Shown one piece after another: positions 25,174 to 35,300 of a DNA stretch of 64,000 nucleotides. This DNA comes from an uncultured Mediterraneibacter sp. (lineage in GTDB: Bacteria; Bacillota; Clostridia; Lachnospirales; Lachnospiraceae): assembly GCA_944381495.1 (NCBI GenBank), contig CALWLJ010000013.1, forward strand, positions 36,810 through 100,809, given 5' to 3'. A model generated the notes under the pieces. That model did not search any database. It was not told the DNA's origin and saw nothing but the letters and a program-made list of their open reading frames with translations. Both the position numbers and the translations under genes were made by a program. Positions within the stretch are counted from its first letter, which is position 1. The number at the start of each line of letters is the position of its first letter.

Positions 25174-25419
25174 ATGACGGATCAGGAGCTGGAAAATCTG
25201 GGCATGGTGTGTACACTGACATCTCTGGGATTTACAGGTGAGGAGGTACGCACATATCTGGAAGCCGGTGAAGACGCTGAAGGAAGAGAGCGGCAGATTC
25301 GGATGCTGAAATGCAGGAGAGGAAAACTGCTGAAGAACATTCATGGCGAGCAGAAGCTGCTGGACCAGATCGATTTTATCATTAGAGAGAAGAAAAAAGA
25401 AGCTGACGGGATTTTTTGA
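25174..25419 (+). CDS. Small protein resembling a MerR C-terminal region
   Basis: This 81-residue hydrophilic protein has a GGGGG site before its ATG. LTSLGFTGEEVRTYLE followed by KCRRGKLLKNIHGEQKLLDQ looks like the linker helix and dimerisation coil of MerR regulators, but the DNA-binding helix-turn-helix is absent. It could be a truncated regulator or an independent dimerisation protein that interferes with a full-length one. Confidence 0.65.
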   Translation: MTDQELENLGMVCTLTSLGFTGEEVRTYLEAGEDAEGRERQIRMLKCRRGKLLKNIHGEQKLLDQIDFIIREKKKEADGIF

Positions 25420-25542
25420 CATGGGACTTCCTCTCTGCTAAAATACCTGTGTACGGAAAGGCCGTACATGTACAGGTGCTGACTGTTCACAGTTTATAAT
25501 AGCAGAATGCCCGGAAGGGCATGAAAGATGGGAGGAGACACT

Positions 25543-26586
25543 ATGAAAAAAATCATATCACTGATGATGGCGCTGATGCTGTCAGCGTCGCTCCTTGCGG
25601 GATGCGGGAGCAGCGGAGCCGGAGATGCCGCACAGACAGAAAAACAGGAAAACGGAACGCAGGAAGAGCAGACCGCAGATCCGGTGGATGTCAGAGTGGC
25701 AGCTCTGAAAGGACCTACGGCTATGGGCATGGTACAGATGATGGACGATGTGGACGCGGGGAATGTTGACACAGAGAACTATACATTTGAGATTGATGCG
25801 TCCGCCGATCTGGTGACGCCGAAGCTGATCCAGGGCGAGGTTGATATTGCCGCGGTCCCGGCTAATCTTGCTTCTGTTCTCTATAATAAAACCAAGGGCG
25901 GAATCCAGGTGCTGGCGATCAATACCCTGGGTGTGCTGTATATCGTGGAAAACGGAGACTCTGTAAACTCTGTTGCAGATCTTGCAGGAAAGACAATCTA
26001 TGCCAGTGGAAAAGGATCAACGCCGGAATATGCGCTGAATTTTATCCTTGAGAAAAACGGCCTTGATCCGGCGTCAGATGTGACCATCGAGTGGAAGAGC
26101 GAGCATTCTGAGTGTGTAAGCGCTCTTGCTCAGGATCCTGACGGAATCGCTATGCTGCCCCAGCCTTTTGTGACTACGGCTCAGGCGAAGAATCCGGATC
26201 TGAAAGTTGCACTTGACCTGACAGAAGAGTGGGATAAGGTAATGGAGAATGAAACAGAGAAAAGCCGGCTTCTCACCGGAGTTGTTGTGGTGAGAAAGGA
26301 ATTTGCCGAGGAAAATCCTGAGGCGGTGGCGGACTTTATGGATCGCTATGCGGCTTCCGTAGAGTATGTCAATAATAATGTTGAGGACGCCGCAAAACTG
26401 GTAGCCGGTTATGATATCGTGACAGAGGATGTGGCTGTAAAGGCAATTCCGGAGTGTAATATCGTTTGCATTCAGGGAGAGGATATGAAAGAGCAATTGT
26501 CCGGTTATCTCGCTGTTCTCAACGAGCAGAATCCGGAATCTGTAGGAGGAGCTTTGCCGGGAGATGATTTCTACTATATCCAGTAA
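25543..26586 (+). CDS. ABC importer substrate-binding lipoprotein (NMT1/SsuA-like)
   Basis: Starting at ATG 25543 gives 347 residues. The lipobox is LLAGCGSS, so the mature protein is anchored through Cys ~20. The rest resembles periplasmic-binding proteins for thiamine precursors, sulfonates or nitrate (KGPTAMGMVQMMDD, then IYASGKGSTPEYALNFILEK). GGAGGAG lies before the ATG. Its 3' end overlaps the fused permease-ATPase gene by 23 bases, so they form a two-gene importer. The ligand is unknown. Confidence 0.88.
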   Translation: MKKIISLMMALMLSASLLAGCGSSGAGDAAQTEKQENGTQEEQTADPVDVRVAALKGPTAMGMVQMMDDVDAGNVDTENYTFEIDASADLVTPKLIQGEVDIAAVPANLASVLYNKTKGGIQVLAINTLGVLYIVENGDSVNSVADLAGKTIYASGKGSTPEYALNFILEKNGLDPASDVTIEWKSEHSECVSALAQDPDGIAMLPQPFVTTAQAKNPDLKVALDLTEEWDKVMENETEKSRLLTGVVVVRKEFAEENPEAVADFMDRYAASVEYVNNNVEDAAKLVAGYDIVTEDVAVKAIPECNIVCIQGEDMKEQLSGYLAVLNEQNPESVGGALPGDDFYYIQ

Positions 26587-27979
26587 AAAGAAACATTCAA
26601 AAATAAAACTGTGGGCAGCTGCGGCATGGCTGCTGATCTGGCAGGCTGCCAGTATGTGCATCGGACAGGAGATACTGCTTGTATCTCCTGTCTCCGTTAT
26701 CCTGCGTCTTTTTGAGCTGATCAGAACGATAGAGTTCTGGCAGTCGCTGGCCGTGTCCTTTGTAAAAATTCTCACAGGATTTTTGCTCGGGACTCTGTCT
26801 GGTGTGACGGCGGCCGGGCTTGCCGCCCGTTTCCGCAGAGTAGACGAATTCCTCGAACCCTTTGTGCAGACCATAAAGGCGGTTCCGGTCGCTTCCTTTA
26901 TCATTCTGGTACTGATCTGGATATCCCCTGAGGATCTGTCGGTGATCATTTCCTTTCTGATGGTATTCCCGGTTATTTATACAAATGTAAAGGACGGAAT
27001 TCACAGCCTGGACCGGAATCTGACGGAGATGGCCCGGGTATTCCGGATTCCGGCAATTCTCAGGATCCGTTATATCTATTTATCTCAGATCCTGCCGTTT
27101 TTCCGTGCCGGATGCTCTCTGGCCCTGGGCTTGTGCTGGAAATCAGGCATCGCGGCTGAGGTGATCGGTCTGCCGGAACATACAATAGGAGAAAATCTGT
27201 ATAATGCTAAAATCTACTTGAATACGCCGGATCTGTTTGCCTGGACTTTGGTGATCGTAGTGATCAGCGTACTCTTTGAAAAAGTTTTCCTCCGGCTTAT
27301 AGACTGTGCAGTAAAGAATGTGGAAAAAATGGGAAGAGTATGTATATCTGGTGAAAACAGAAGGCAGCGGAACAGCGGAAAAACGGAGAAAGCAGAACAG
27401 CAGGAAGAAACGATCCGGATTCGGGGACTGTCAAAATCCTACGGCTCAGAGAAAGTGCTGGATGCATTTTCTGCAGATATCCCGAAAGGTAAGACCACCT
27501 GTGTCATGGGGCCATCAGGTTGTGGAAAAACAACACTGCTTCGGATATTAATGGGGCTGGAGAGGCCGGATGGAGGAAGTGTAGAAGATATGCCGGACAG
27601 AATCAGCGCTGTGTTCCAGGAGGACCGTCTCTGCGGCAGACTGACGGCAGTGACAAATATCCGCCTTGTCTGCCCGGGCCGGCCAGAGCGGGAAGTGCGG
27701 AAGGGTCTGGATTATCTGGGACTTGGCGGCCAGGAGGATCAACCGGTACAGGAATATTCCGGAGGAATGCGTCAGAGGACGGCAATACTTAGGGCGTTGT
27801 ATGCGGACAGTGAGATCCTGTTCCTGGATGAGCCATTGAAAGGGCTGGATAAGGATATGCGTCGGAGGACAGCGGACTTCATCCTGGAGATGGCGGCGGG
27901 GAGAACGGTGATCTGCGTTACGCATGACCAGGGGGATGTCAGTCTGCTGGATGCTGTGCAGGTGATCAGGCTTGTATAG
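26564..27979 (+). CDS. ABC importer permease fused to its ATPase
   Basis: This 471-residue protein combines two subunits usually made separately. Residues ~1-255 form a permease with five or six helices and the EAA-type loop around NLTEMARVFRIP. After a linker (~260-285), residues ~286-471 are the ATPase with Walker A GPSGCGKTT, signature YSGGMRQRTAIL, Walker B ILFLDEPLKGLD and switch VTHD. The order of genes and the ligand-protein partner fit the SsuABC/TauABC class. The ATPase portion is short (~186 residues), so the usual C-terminal extension is missing. Confidence 0.88.
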   Translation: MISTISSKKKHSKIKLWAAAAWLLIWQAASMCIGQEILLVSPVSVILRLFELIRTIEFWQSLAVSFVKILTGFLLGTLSGVTAAGLAARFRRVDEFLEPFVQTIKAVPVASFIILVLIWISPEDLSVIISFLMVFPVIYTNVKDGIHSLDRNLTEMARVFRIPAILRIRYIYLSQILPFFRAGCSLALGLCWKSGIAAEVIGLPEHTIGENLYNAKIYLNTPDLFAWTLVIVVISVLFEKVFLRLIDCAVKNVEKMGRVCISGENRRQRNSGKTEKAEQQEETIRIRGLSKSYGSEKVLDAFSADIPKGKTTCVMGPSGCGKTTLLRILMGLERPDGGSVEDMPDRISAVFQEDRLCGRLTAVTNIRLVCPGRPEREVRKGLDYLGLGGQEDQPVQEYSGGMRQRTAILRALYADSEILFLDEPLKGLDKDMRRRTADFILEMAAGRTVICVTHDQGDVSLLDAVQVIRLV

Positions 27980-28086
27980 TTATTATATAGAAGAAATGAA
28001 TAGAACTGTATCGGTGATAAGTATTTGCTCCGGCGGGAGAAGCGTGATACGGTGAAACGGAGAAAAGGACAGGAGACAGAGCAGGA

Positions 28087-29445
28087 ATGAAGGGGAAAAA
28101 TGAAACGGTACTTGCAGCCGTGATGAACCAGAACAGAGAGCTGACGGGGCGAGAGAAGGTCTCTGTGGTGTGGAATCTGAGTGTGCCTGCCATTCTGGCG
28201 CAGGTCACCTCAATCCTTATGCAGTACATAGACGCAGCCATGGTGGGAGGCCTGGGCGCCAGGGCGTCGGCGTCCATCGGCGTTGTATCCACCAGCACAT
28301 GGCTGCTGGGCAGCATGTGTACCTCACTTTCCGCGGGATTTTCCGTACAGACGGCTCATCAGATCGGAGCGGGAAACGAGGAGCGGGCAAGAAAGGTTAT
28401 GAAAAACGGCCTGATGGCAGCAGTGATATTTTCAATGATCCTTATGCTCTGCGGGACGGCGGTCAGTTCCCGGCTGCCGGAATGGCTGGGAGCAGAAGAA
28501 GCAATCTGGCAGGATGCCTCAGGATATTTTTTCGTATATGCCTGTTCTCTTCCGGCTGTACAGCTTAACAGCATAGCCGGATATATGCTCCAGTGCAGCG
28601 GGGACATGAGAACTCCCGGTCTTCTGAATGCGCTGATGTGCGGTGAAGATGTGGTTTTCAATATGATATTTATCGGCAGGTACGGAGTGACCGGGGCTGC
28701 CATCGGAACAGCTCTGGCGCAGGTGGTGACCGCCTGCCTCATGCTCTGGAGGCTCTGTCTCTGTTCGCCGGCCCTGAGGCTCAGAAAAGGCGAGTCCTGG
28801 CGGCCGGAGAAAGTGATCTTCGCCCGGGCCGCTAAGATATCCATCCCTATGGGATTTGAAAATCTGGCTATGTGCGGCGCTCAGATCGCATCCACCAGGA
28901 TCATCGCGCCCCTTGGATCTGTCGCCATTGCGGCCAATTCCTTTGCGGTGACGGCGGAAAGCCTTTGCTATATGCCGGGGTACGGCATCGGTTCGGCGGC
29001 TACGACTCTGGTGGGACAGAGCCTTGGAGCAGGGAAAAAGAAGCTGGCGAAGAATTTCGCAGACCTCTCTGTACTGCTGGGCTGCGGGGTCATGACGCTC
29101 TGCGGGATCGTTATGTATTTTCTGTGTCCCGCTGTATTTGCCATGCTTACGCCGGATCAAAGCGTGAGAGATCTTGGTACAGCCGTTCTGAGGATCGAAC
29201 TCTTTGCCGAGCCATTTTACGCTATGTCTATCACTGCCTCCGGCGCGCTCCGGGGAGCCGGGGATACGCTGGTCCCCAGTATTCTGAATCTGATCAGTAT
29301 GTGGGGCGTGCGACTGACGCTGGCAGTGATCCTGGTGGGGCAGATGGGACTTGCAGGCGCATGGATCGCTATGGCGGTTGAGCTGTGTGTCAGAGGAATC
29401 CTCCTCTTTGTACGGCTCCGGCACGGAAAATGGATGAAAAGATAA
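28087..29445 (+). CDS. MATE family multidrug efflux protein
   Basis: This 452-residue protein has about twelve membrane helices in two similar halves, starting VVWNLSVPAILAQVTSILMQ. It contains the family features GSMCTSLSAGFSVQTAHQIG in the first half and MPGYGIGSAATTLVGQSLGA in the second. Such carriers exchange drugs or metabolites for sodium ions or protons. It starts 107 bases after the importer gene. The N-terminal helices carry no signal peptide cleavage site. Confidence 0.92.
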   Translation: MKGKNETVLAAVMNQNRELTGREKVSVVWNLSVPAILAQVTSILMQYIDAAMVGGLGARASASIGVVSTSTWLLGSMCTSLSAGFSVQTAHQIGAGNEERARKVMKNGLMAAVIFSMILMLCGTAVSSRLPEWLGAEEAIWQDASGYFFVYACSLPAVQLNSIAGYMLQCSGDMRTPGLLNALMCGEDVVFNMIFIGRYGVTGAAIGTALAQVVTACLMLWRLCLCSPALRLRKGESWRPEKVIFARAAKISIPMGFENLAMCGAQIASTRIIAPLGSVAIAANSFAVTAESLCYMPGYGIGSAATTLVGQSLGAGKKKLAKNFADLSVLLGCGVMTLCGIVMYFLCPAVFAMLTPDQSVRDLGTAVLRIELFAEPFYAMSITASGALRGAGDTLVPSILNLISMWGVRLTLAVILVGQMGLAGAWIAMAVELCVRGILLFVRLRHGKWMKR

Positions 29446-29495
29446 ATGAGATATAAACAGTAGCAGAAAAGATTATTTTCAGGAGGATCAGAGAG

Positions 29496-30590
29496 ATGGA
29501 GTACAGAAAACTGCCGAAAGGCACAGAAGAGATCAGTATCCTTGGACTGGGCAACAGTTCCATGGGGGAAGCAGGGGAAAAGGAGATCGAAGCATCCGTT
29601 TCCATGGCCGTGGAAAACGGAATCAATTATTTTGATATGGCCGCGGCAGATTCCGCACCTTTTGCTCCATTTGGAAGAGCAGTGAAAGGATGCCGTGATA
29701 AAGTGCATTTCCAGATCCACTTCGGAGCAGAGTATACTACCGGGACATATGGATGGACACTGAACCTGGAAAAGATCAAAAAATCGGTAGACTGGCAGCT
29801 GAAGATGCTGAGAACAGACTACATTGATTTTGGTTTTATTCACTGTATTGATGAAGATGCAGATCTGAAAAAAGTCGTGGATGGCGGTACTCTGGAATAT
29901 ATGAAAAAACTGAAAAAGAACGGCGTGATCCGTCACATCGGACTGTCTTCTCACACGCCGGAAGTAGTGGAAAAGGTTCTGGATATGGGAATCATCGACA
30001 TGCTGATGTTCAGTATTAATCCGGCATATGATTACCGCCACGGTGAGTATGCGATCGGAAGTGTAGACGAAAGGACGGCACTGTACCGCCGATGCGAGGC
30101 AGAGGGAGTAGGAATATCTGTAATGAAAGCCTTCAGCGGAGGCCAGCTGCTGAACGCGAAAACATCCCCTTTCAAACAGGCTCTGACCGAGTATCAGTGT
30201 ATTCAGTATGCCCTGGACAAGCCGGGGGTGCTGACTGTACTGCCGGGAATCCGGGGAAGAGAAGATCTGAAACGGATTCTGGGCTTTTTGGATGCGGCGC
30301 CGGAGGAGAAGGACTACTCTGTGATCGGGTCATTTGCTCCTCAGGACGCGGAAGGTGTCTGTGTGTACTGCAACCACTGTCAGCCATGTCCTGCAGGTCT
30401 TGATGTGGGACTGATCAATAAGTATTACGACCTGTCGCAGGCAGGGGACGCTCTTGCCAGAGATCATTATATGAATCTTGAGAAGACTGCCTCCGACTGT
30501 ATCAGCTGCGGACACTGCGACAGAAGATGCCCGTTTCATGTGGAGCAGACCGGAAGGATGAAGGAGATTGCCGAATATTTTGGACGGTAG
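29496..30590 (+). CDS. Aldo/keto reductase-like protein with a [4Fe-4S] C-terminal domain
   Basis: This 364-residue protein has a TIM-barrel aldo/keto reductase domain (~1-275) and a ferredoxin-like tail with CVYCNHCQPCP (~288) and CISCGHCDRRCP (~330). AGGAGG precedes the ATG. The usual catalytic tetrad is not complete: Asp is present in YFDMAAADS (D47), but the Tyr that should follow is absent, and the Lys position reads QIHFG (H75). The FIHCID segment keeps a His. The activity may therefore be altered, or electrons may enter through the clusters. The substrate is unknown. The 217 bases after it hold no recognisable gene. Confidence 0.82.
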   Translation: MEYRKLPKGTEEISILGLGNSSMGEAGEKEIEASVSMAVENGINYFDMAAADSAPFAPFGRAVKGCRDKVHFQIHFGAEYTTGTYGWTLNLEKIKKSVDWQLKMLRTDYIDFGFIHCIDEDADLKKVVDGGTLEYMKKLKKNGVIRHIGLSSHTPEVVEKVLDMGIIDMLMFSINPAYDYRHGEYAIGSVDERTALYRRCEAEGVGISVMKAFSGGQLLNAKTSPFKQALTEYQCIQYALDKPGVLTVLPGIRGREDLKRILGFLDAAPEEKDYSVIGSFAPQDAEGVCVYCNHCQPCPAGLDVGLINKYYDLSQAGDALARDHYMNLEKTASDCISCGHCDRRCPFHVEQTGRMKEIAEYFGR

Positions 30591-30807
30591 CGGGCCGGGG
30601 ACAGTGCGCTGCGGGGAGGGTCTCCTCCGGGACGCGCTCTCGCTCGGAATCCGGCGCAGCGGACCTATTCCCTGAAAATATCTTCAGAAGAGGTTCCTCT
30701 CCCACAATTTACTTGCCATGCGGTTCCCGGAGGGGTAAACTGTAAACAACAGGATATGAACGAATGTTTATAAATATGTTTACAAAAGAGGAGAGGGGGA
30801 ACGTACC

Positions 30808-32085
30808 GTGACGGAGGAAGAAAGAAGGTATGAAGAATACCTGAGACGCAGAAAGAAAAGGATGATCCAGAGGAGGCGGAAGGTCAGGAGACAGAAGATC
30901 ATGCTGGGAGGGATCCTTCTGCTGCTCCTTATTGTTGTGGCGATATCAGTCTCTGTCCGGTCCTGCCAGAGCAGGGCGGCTGAAAATGAGAAGCAGGAGG
31001 CGGCAGATGCGGCGGCAAAGGCCGCTGCACAGCAGGAGGAGGAAAACAATACCCTTCACCTGCTGGCCGTGGGTGATAATTATTATCATGATGCGATTCT
31101 TGCTCAGGGCGAAGCTGCAGGATGGAACTTTGATTCCATATACGAAAATGTAAAAGATGAGATCGGGCAGGCGGATCTGGCTGTGGTCAATCAGGAAGTC
31201 CCGCTTGTATCAGATCCGGCAGATGCCAGCGGTTATCCAAAGTTCGGGACGCCTCTCGCAGGCGGCGAGGCTCTTGTGTCGGCAGGATTTGATGTGGTGA
31301 CTATGGCTACCAATCACTCTTATGATAAGGGAAGCGCAGGCATCTCTGACACACTTACCTTCTGGCGGGAACAGCATCCGGAGATAACCGTGCTGGGAAT
31401 TCACGACAGTCAGGAAGACCAGGATGCCAACCGTGTACGGATTGTAGAGAAGAAGAATTTCAAGATCGCCATGATCAACTATACCAGTCTGATCAATGAG
31501 GATGCTCAGGTGCCGGATGATGAATCCTATGCAGTGGATGTCTACAGCGAGGAAGCAGTACAGAAAGATGTGGCGGCAGCGAAGGAACAGGCTGATCTGG
31601 TTATGGTGTTCCTACATACCGGAGTGGAGGATCAGAACGAGATCGATGATCAGACACAGGATCGGATCAATTATCTGGCTCAGCAAGGTGTGGATATCGC
31701 TATATGTTCCCATCCCCATGTACTCAGACCGGTCAGCCAGGTGGACCGGCCGGACGGCGGGAAGATGCTGGTTTACTATTCTCTTGGAAACTTTGTATCA
31801 GCCCAGAAAGAGGTGCCGCAGCTTCTGGAAGGAATGGCGGACATAACCCTGAAAAAGGATGCAGATACCGGTGAAGTGACAATCCAGGATTATTCCCTGG
31901 TACCGCTTGTCATGCACTACGAGAAAGATCAGACAAACGCCAGAGTTTATTTCCTGGATGACTATACAGAAGAACTGGCGGCAGCCCACGGAGTACATGA
32001 TTATTCCTCCGATGAGTTCACATTAGAGAGCATCAAACAGTACTTCTCCACATATACAGACACGGAGGGTGAAAGTACATCATAG
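30808..32085 (+). CDS. CapA-family metallophosphatase-like membrane protein
   Basis: This 425-residue protein begins at GTG 30808 behind GAGAGGGGG. A charged, Arg/Lys-rich N-terminus and one membrane helix (~33-50) anchor an extracytoplasmic domain with the CapA pattern: LLAVGDNYYHD, VVNQEVPLV, MATNHSYDKG, FLHTGVED and CSHPHVLRP, the usual metal-site residues. CapA proteins take part in poly-gamma-glutamate production or envelope maintenance, but no other cap genes are nearby. Confidence 0.88.
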   Translation: MTEEERRYEEYLRRRKKRMIQRRRKVRRQKIMLGGILLLLLIVVAISVSVRSCQSRAAENEKQEAADAAAKAAAQQEEENNTLHLLAVGDNYYHDAILAQGEAAGWNFDSIYENVKDEIGQADLAVVNQEVPLVSDPADASGYPKFGTPLAGGEALVSAGFDVVTMATNHSYDKGSAGISDTLTFWREQHPEITVLGIHDSQEDQDANRVRIVEKKNFKIAMINYTSLINEDAQVPDDESYAVDVYSEEAVQKDVAAAKEQADLVMVFLHTGVEDQNEIDDQTQDRINYLAQQGVDIAICSHPHVLRPVSQVDRPDGGKMLVYYSLGNFVSAQKEVPQLLEGMADITLKKDADTGEVTIQDYSLVPLVMHYEKDQTNARVYFLDDYTEELAAAHGVHDYSSDEFTLESIKQYFSTYTDTEGESTS

Positions 32086-32177
32086 ATTTATTGCTGTTTA
32101 AGCTTCTCTCAGACGGCCGGCGGGGCGAATCTATTCAAAACAAGATTATACAAAACGGTTGTGGAATAAGAAAAAAT

Positions 32178-32209
32178 CGTCTATACTTCTATAGGTATGG
32201 ACGTTTTTT
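32178..32209 (+). terminator. Terminator after the CapA-like gene
   Basis: CGTCTATAC (32178-32186) pairs with GTATGGACG (32195-32203) and is followed by TTTTTTC. Confidence 0.85.
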
Positions 32210-32354
32210 CTTTGTAAAGGGCAGAGATCGTTTACCGGCTGTACGGTTATGTCCTGCCAGATCAGGAAAGACAGATTTTGGGGGGGCTGCGGAACAATGG
32301 GAATGTGTTTCACAGGGGAACAAATACATAACTTATAGAAAGGAAGAAACACAT

Positions 32355-35300
32355 ATGCTTCAGATTCAACATATCCGTAAGGAGTACAGGACTGGAAAAC
32401 TGGTGCAGAAAGCGCTGGATGATGTGAGCCTGAACCTGAGGGATAATGAGTTTGTTGCCATCCTGGGCCCCAGCGGATCCGGAAAGACAACACTTCTGAA
32501 TATCATCGGAGGTCTGGACCGTTATGACAGCGGCGACCTGATCATCAACGGGATCTCTACAAAACAATACAAGGACAGGGACTGGGATTCCTACAGAAAT
32601 CATACGATTGGTTTTGTATTCCAGAGTTATAACCTGATTCCTCATCAGACGGTGCTGGCCAATGTAGAGCTGGCGCTTACCATATCCGGTATCGGCAAGG
32701 CAGAACGCAGGGAGCGTGCTGTGAAGGCGCTGGAACAGGTGGGACTTGGCAATCAGCTGCACAAGAAACCGAATCAGATGTCCGGAGGTCAGATGCAGAG
32801 AGTAGCTATTGCCCGGGCGCTGGTCAATGATCCGGATATCCTGCTGGCAGATGAGCCCACAGGAGCACTGGACAGCGATACGAGTGTACAGGTCATGGAT
32901 CTCCTGAAAGAGGTGGCAAAGGACCGTCTGGTTGTTATGGTCACTCACAACCCGGAGCTGGCGGAGCAGTATGCAACCCGTATCGTAAAACTGAGAGACG
33001 GGAAGATCCGGGCGGACTCCGATCCTCTTGTTATCGAGGAGGGGACGCTTGAGGAGCCGAAGCACAAGAATATGGGAAAATCATCCATGTCTTTCCTGAC
33101 GGCTCTGTCGCTGAGTTTTAACAACCTGAAGACAAAGAAAGCAAGGACTCTGCTGACATCCTTTGCAGGGTCTATCGGTATTATCGGCATTGCGCTGATC
33201 CTGTCCCTTTCTACAGGAGTAAATGCGTATATCAAGACAGTGGAGGAGGAGACACTTTCCGAGTATCCGCTTCAGATCCAGAGTACGGGATTTGATTTCT
33301 CCTCTATGCTTGCAGATGGAAGCAGCAGTGCGGGAAGTGAAGATGACGGGGAAAAGGGAGATATTCATGTGATCGAGATGATCTCAGGCATGTTCTCGAC
33401 AATGGATTCTAATGACCTGGAATCTCTGAAGGCCTATCTGGACAGCGGAGACAGCGGGATTGAGAAGTATACCAATGCCATCGAGTATTCTTACAATGTG
33501 GCGCCTCAGATCTACAGAGAGGATGGAGACGGCGTGCGTCAGGTCAATCCGGACACTTCATTTGACGCCCTCGGACTGGGCTCTTCCACAGACTCCAACA
33601 GCCTGATGTCATCCATGATGAGTACAGATGTATTTTACGAGATGCCGGAGGCAGACAGTCTTTATAAAAGCCAGTATGATGTGAAAGCTGGGCGCTGGCC
33701 GGAAAATTATAACGAGTGTGTTCTTGTGCTTACATCAGGCGGCGGGATGAGCGATTTTATGCTTTATACCCTCGGACTTCGAGATTCCATGGAGCTGGAC
33801 GAGATGATCCAGCAGTTCATTGATGAGGAAAATGTTGACACACCAGAGAATATAGGAGATTACTCCTATGATGATATCCTTGGAATCACATTTAAACTGG
33901 TAAACAGTGCGGATTATTATCAGTATGACAGTGAGTATCATGTATGGCGTGATAAGACGGACGACGATGATTATATGAAGAATCTGGTCCGTAATGGGGA
34001 AGATATTAAGATCGTAGGTATCGTTCAGCCGGCAGAGGATGCCAAGGGTCTGCTGTTGAGTTCAGGAATCTGTTATCCGGCTTCCCTGACCAGACATGTG
34101 GCGGAAGAGGCAGAGAACAGCCAGATCGTACAGGATCAGCTGGCGGATAAAACGGTCAATGTATTTACGGGAGAACCCTTCGGTGAGGAAAGCAGCGAGT
34201 TTGATACAGATTCCCTGTTTTCCATCGATGCAGAGAAGCTGCAGAGCGCATTTGCATTTGATTCGGATGGTTTGACCGATGGGCTGGACGGGGCATTTGA
34301 TCTGTCTTCACTTGAGATCGGTGGGGATTCCCTGGATCTGTCCTCCATGATCGATCTGAGTGGCATTCAGGTGCAGCTTCCTGAGATGCCGGCACTGAAT
34401 ATGAGTGATATGATGGATAATATTACCATTACTGCATCTTCGGAGGATATTGGAACTATGGTATCCGGTCTGCTGGAAGGGTATCGGCAGTATGCAGAAC
34501 AGCATCCGGAAGCGGATTACTCCAACATTGGTTCGGATCTGCTCACTTATCTGAAGACAGATGAAGGAAAGAAAATCCTGACCGATCATATTATGGAGAT
34601 CCTGGAGGCAAACGGAGGGCTTACGGTTTCTGAGGAGCAGATTGAGAACCTGTTCCGGGAGGTACTGGCCGGATATCAGATTTATGCCCAGGCCAATGGA
34701 TATACAGATCCGGATAAGTTCGATGAATATCTGCTGGAATATCTGAAGACAGATGAGGCTCAGGCGATACTGAGCCGCTGGGGAAATGAGATATTTGAGG
34801 CGAACAGTGACTTTACTGTCACAGAAGATCAGCTTCTGGATCTGGCTTCGGATATTGCCGCGGGATATCAGGGATATGCCCAGGCTAACGGCCTTCCCGA
34901 TCCTTATAAAATGGGCGAACATTTTTTGAATTATCTGGGAACGGATGATGCAAAACAGAAGCTTTCAGCAGGAATTTCCAGTATGGTAGATACCGGCAGC
35001 CTGGAACAGCAGATAACAGGCGCTATCCAGAGCTATGTGGGGCAGATGATGGGATCCTTTACCGGAGAGGTGGCGGAAAATCTGCAAACTCAGGTAACAG
35101 CGGCCATGACCCAGGTCATGAGTCAGATCAGTACAGGTCTTCAGGGAGCCATGGAAGATGCCATGACCCGGCTTGGACATAATATGGAGGATGCCCTCAG
35201 CATTGATCCTGATGCTTTTGCAGAAGCATTTACCATGAATATGGACGGTGATGATCTGACAGAGCTTATGATGTCTATGAATTCTACCGCAAATGCGACT

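Noticed and set aside
32091-32354. Upstream extension of the MacB-type exporter
   Set aside because: It runs through the terminator at 32178-32209. ATG 32355 is the start of a normal ABC ATPase domain.
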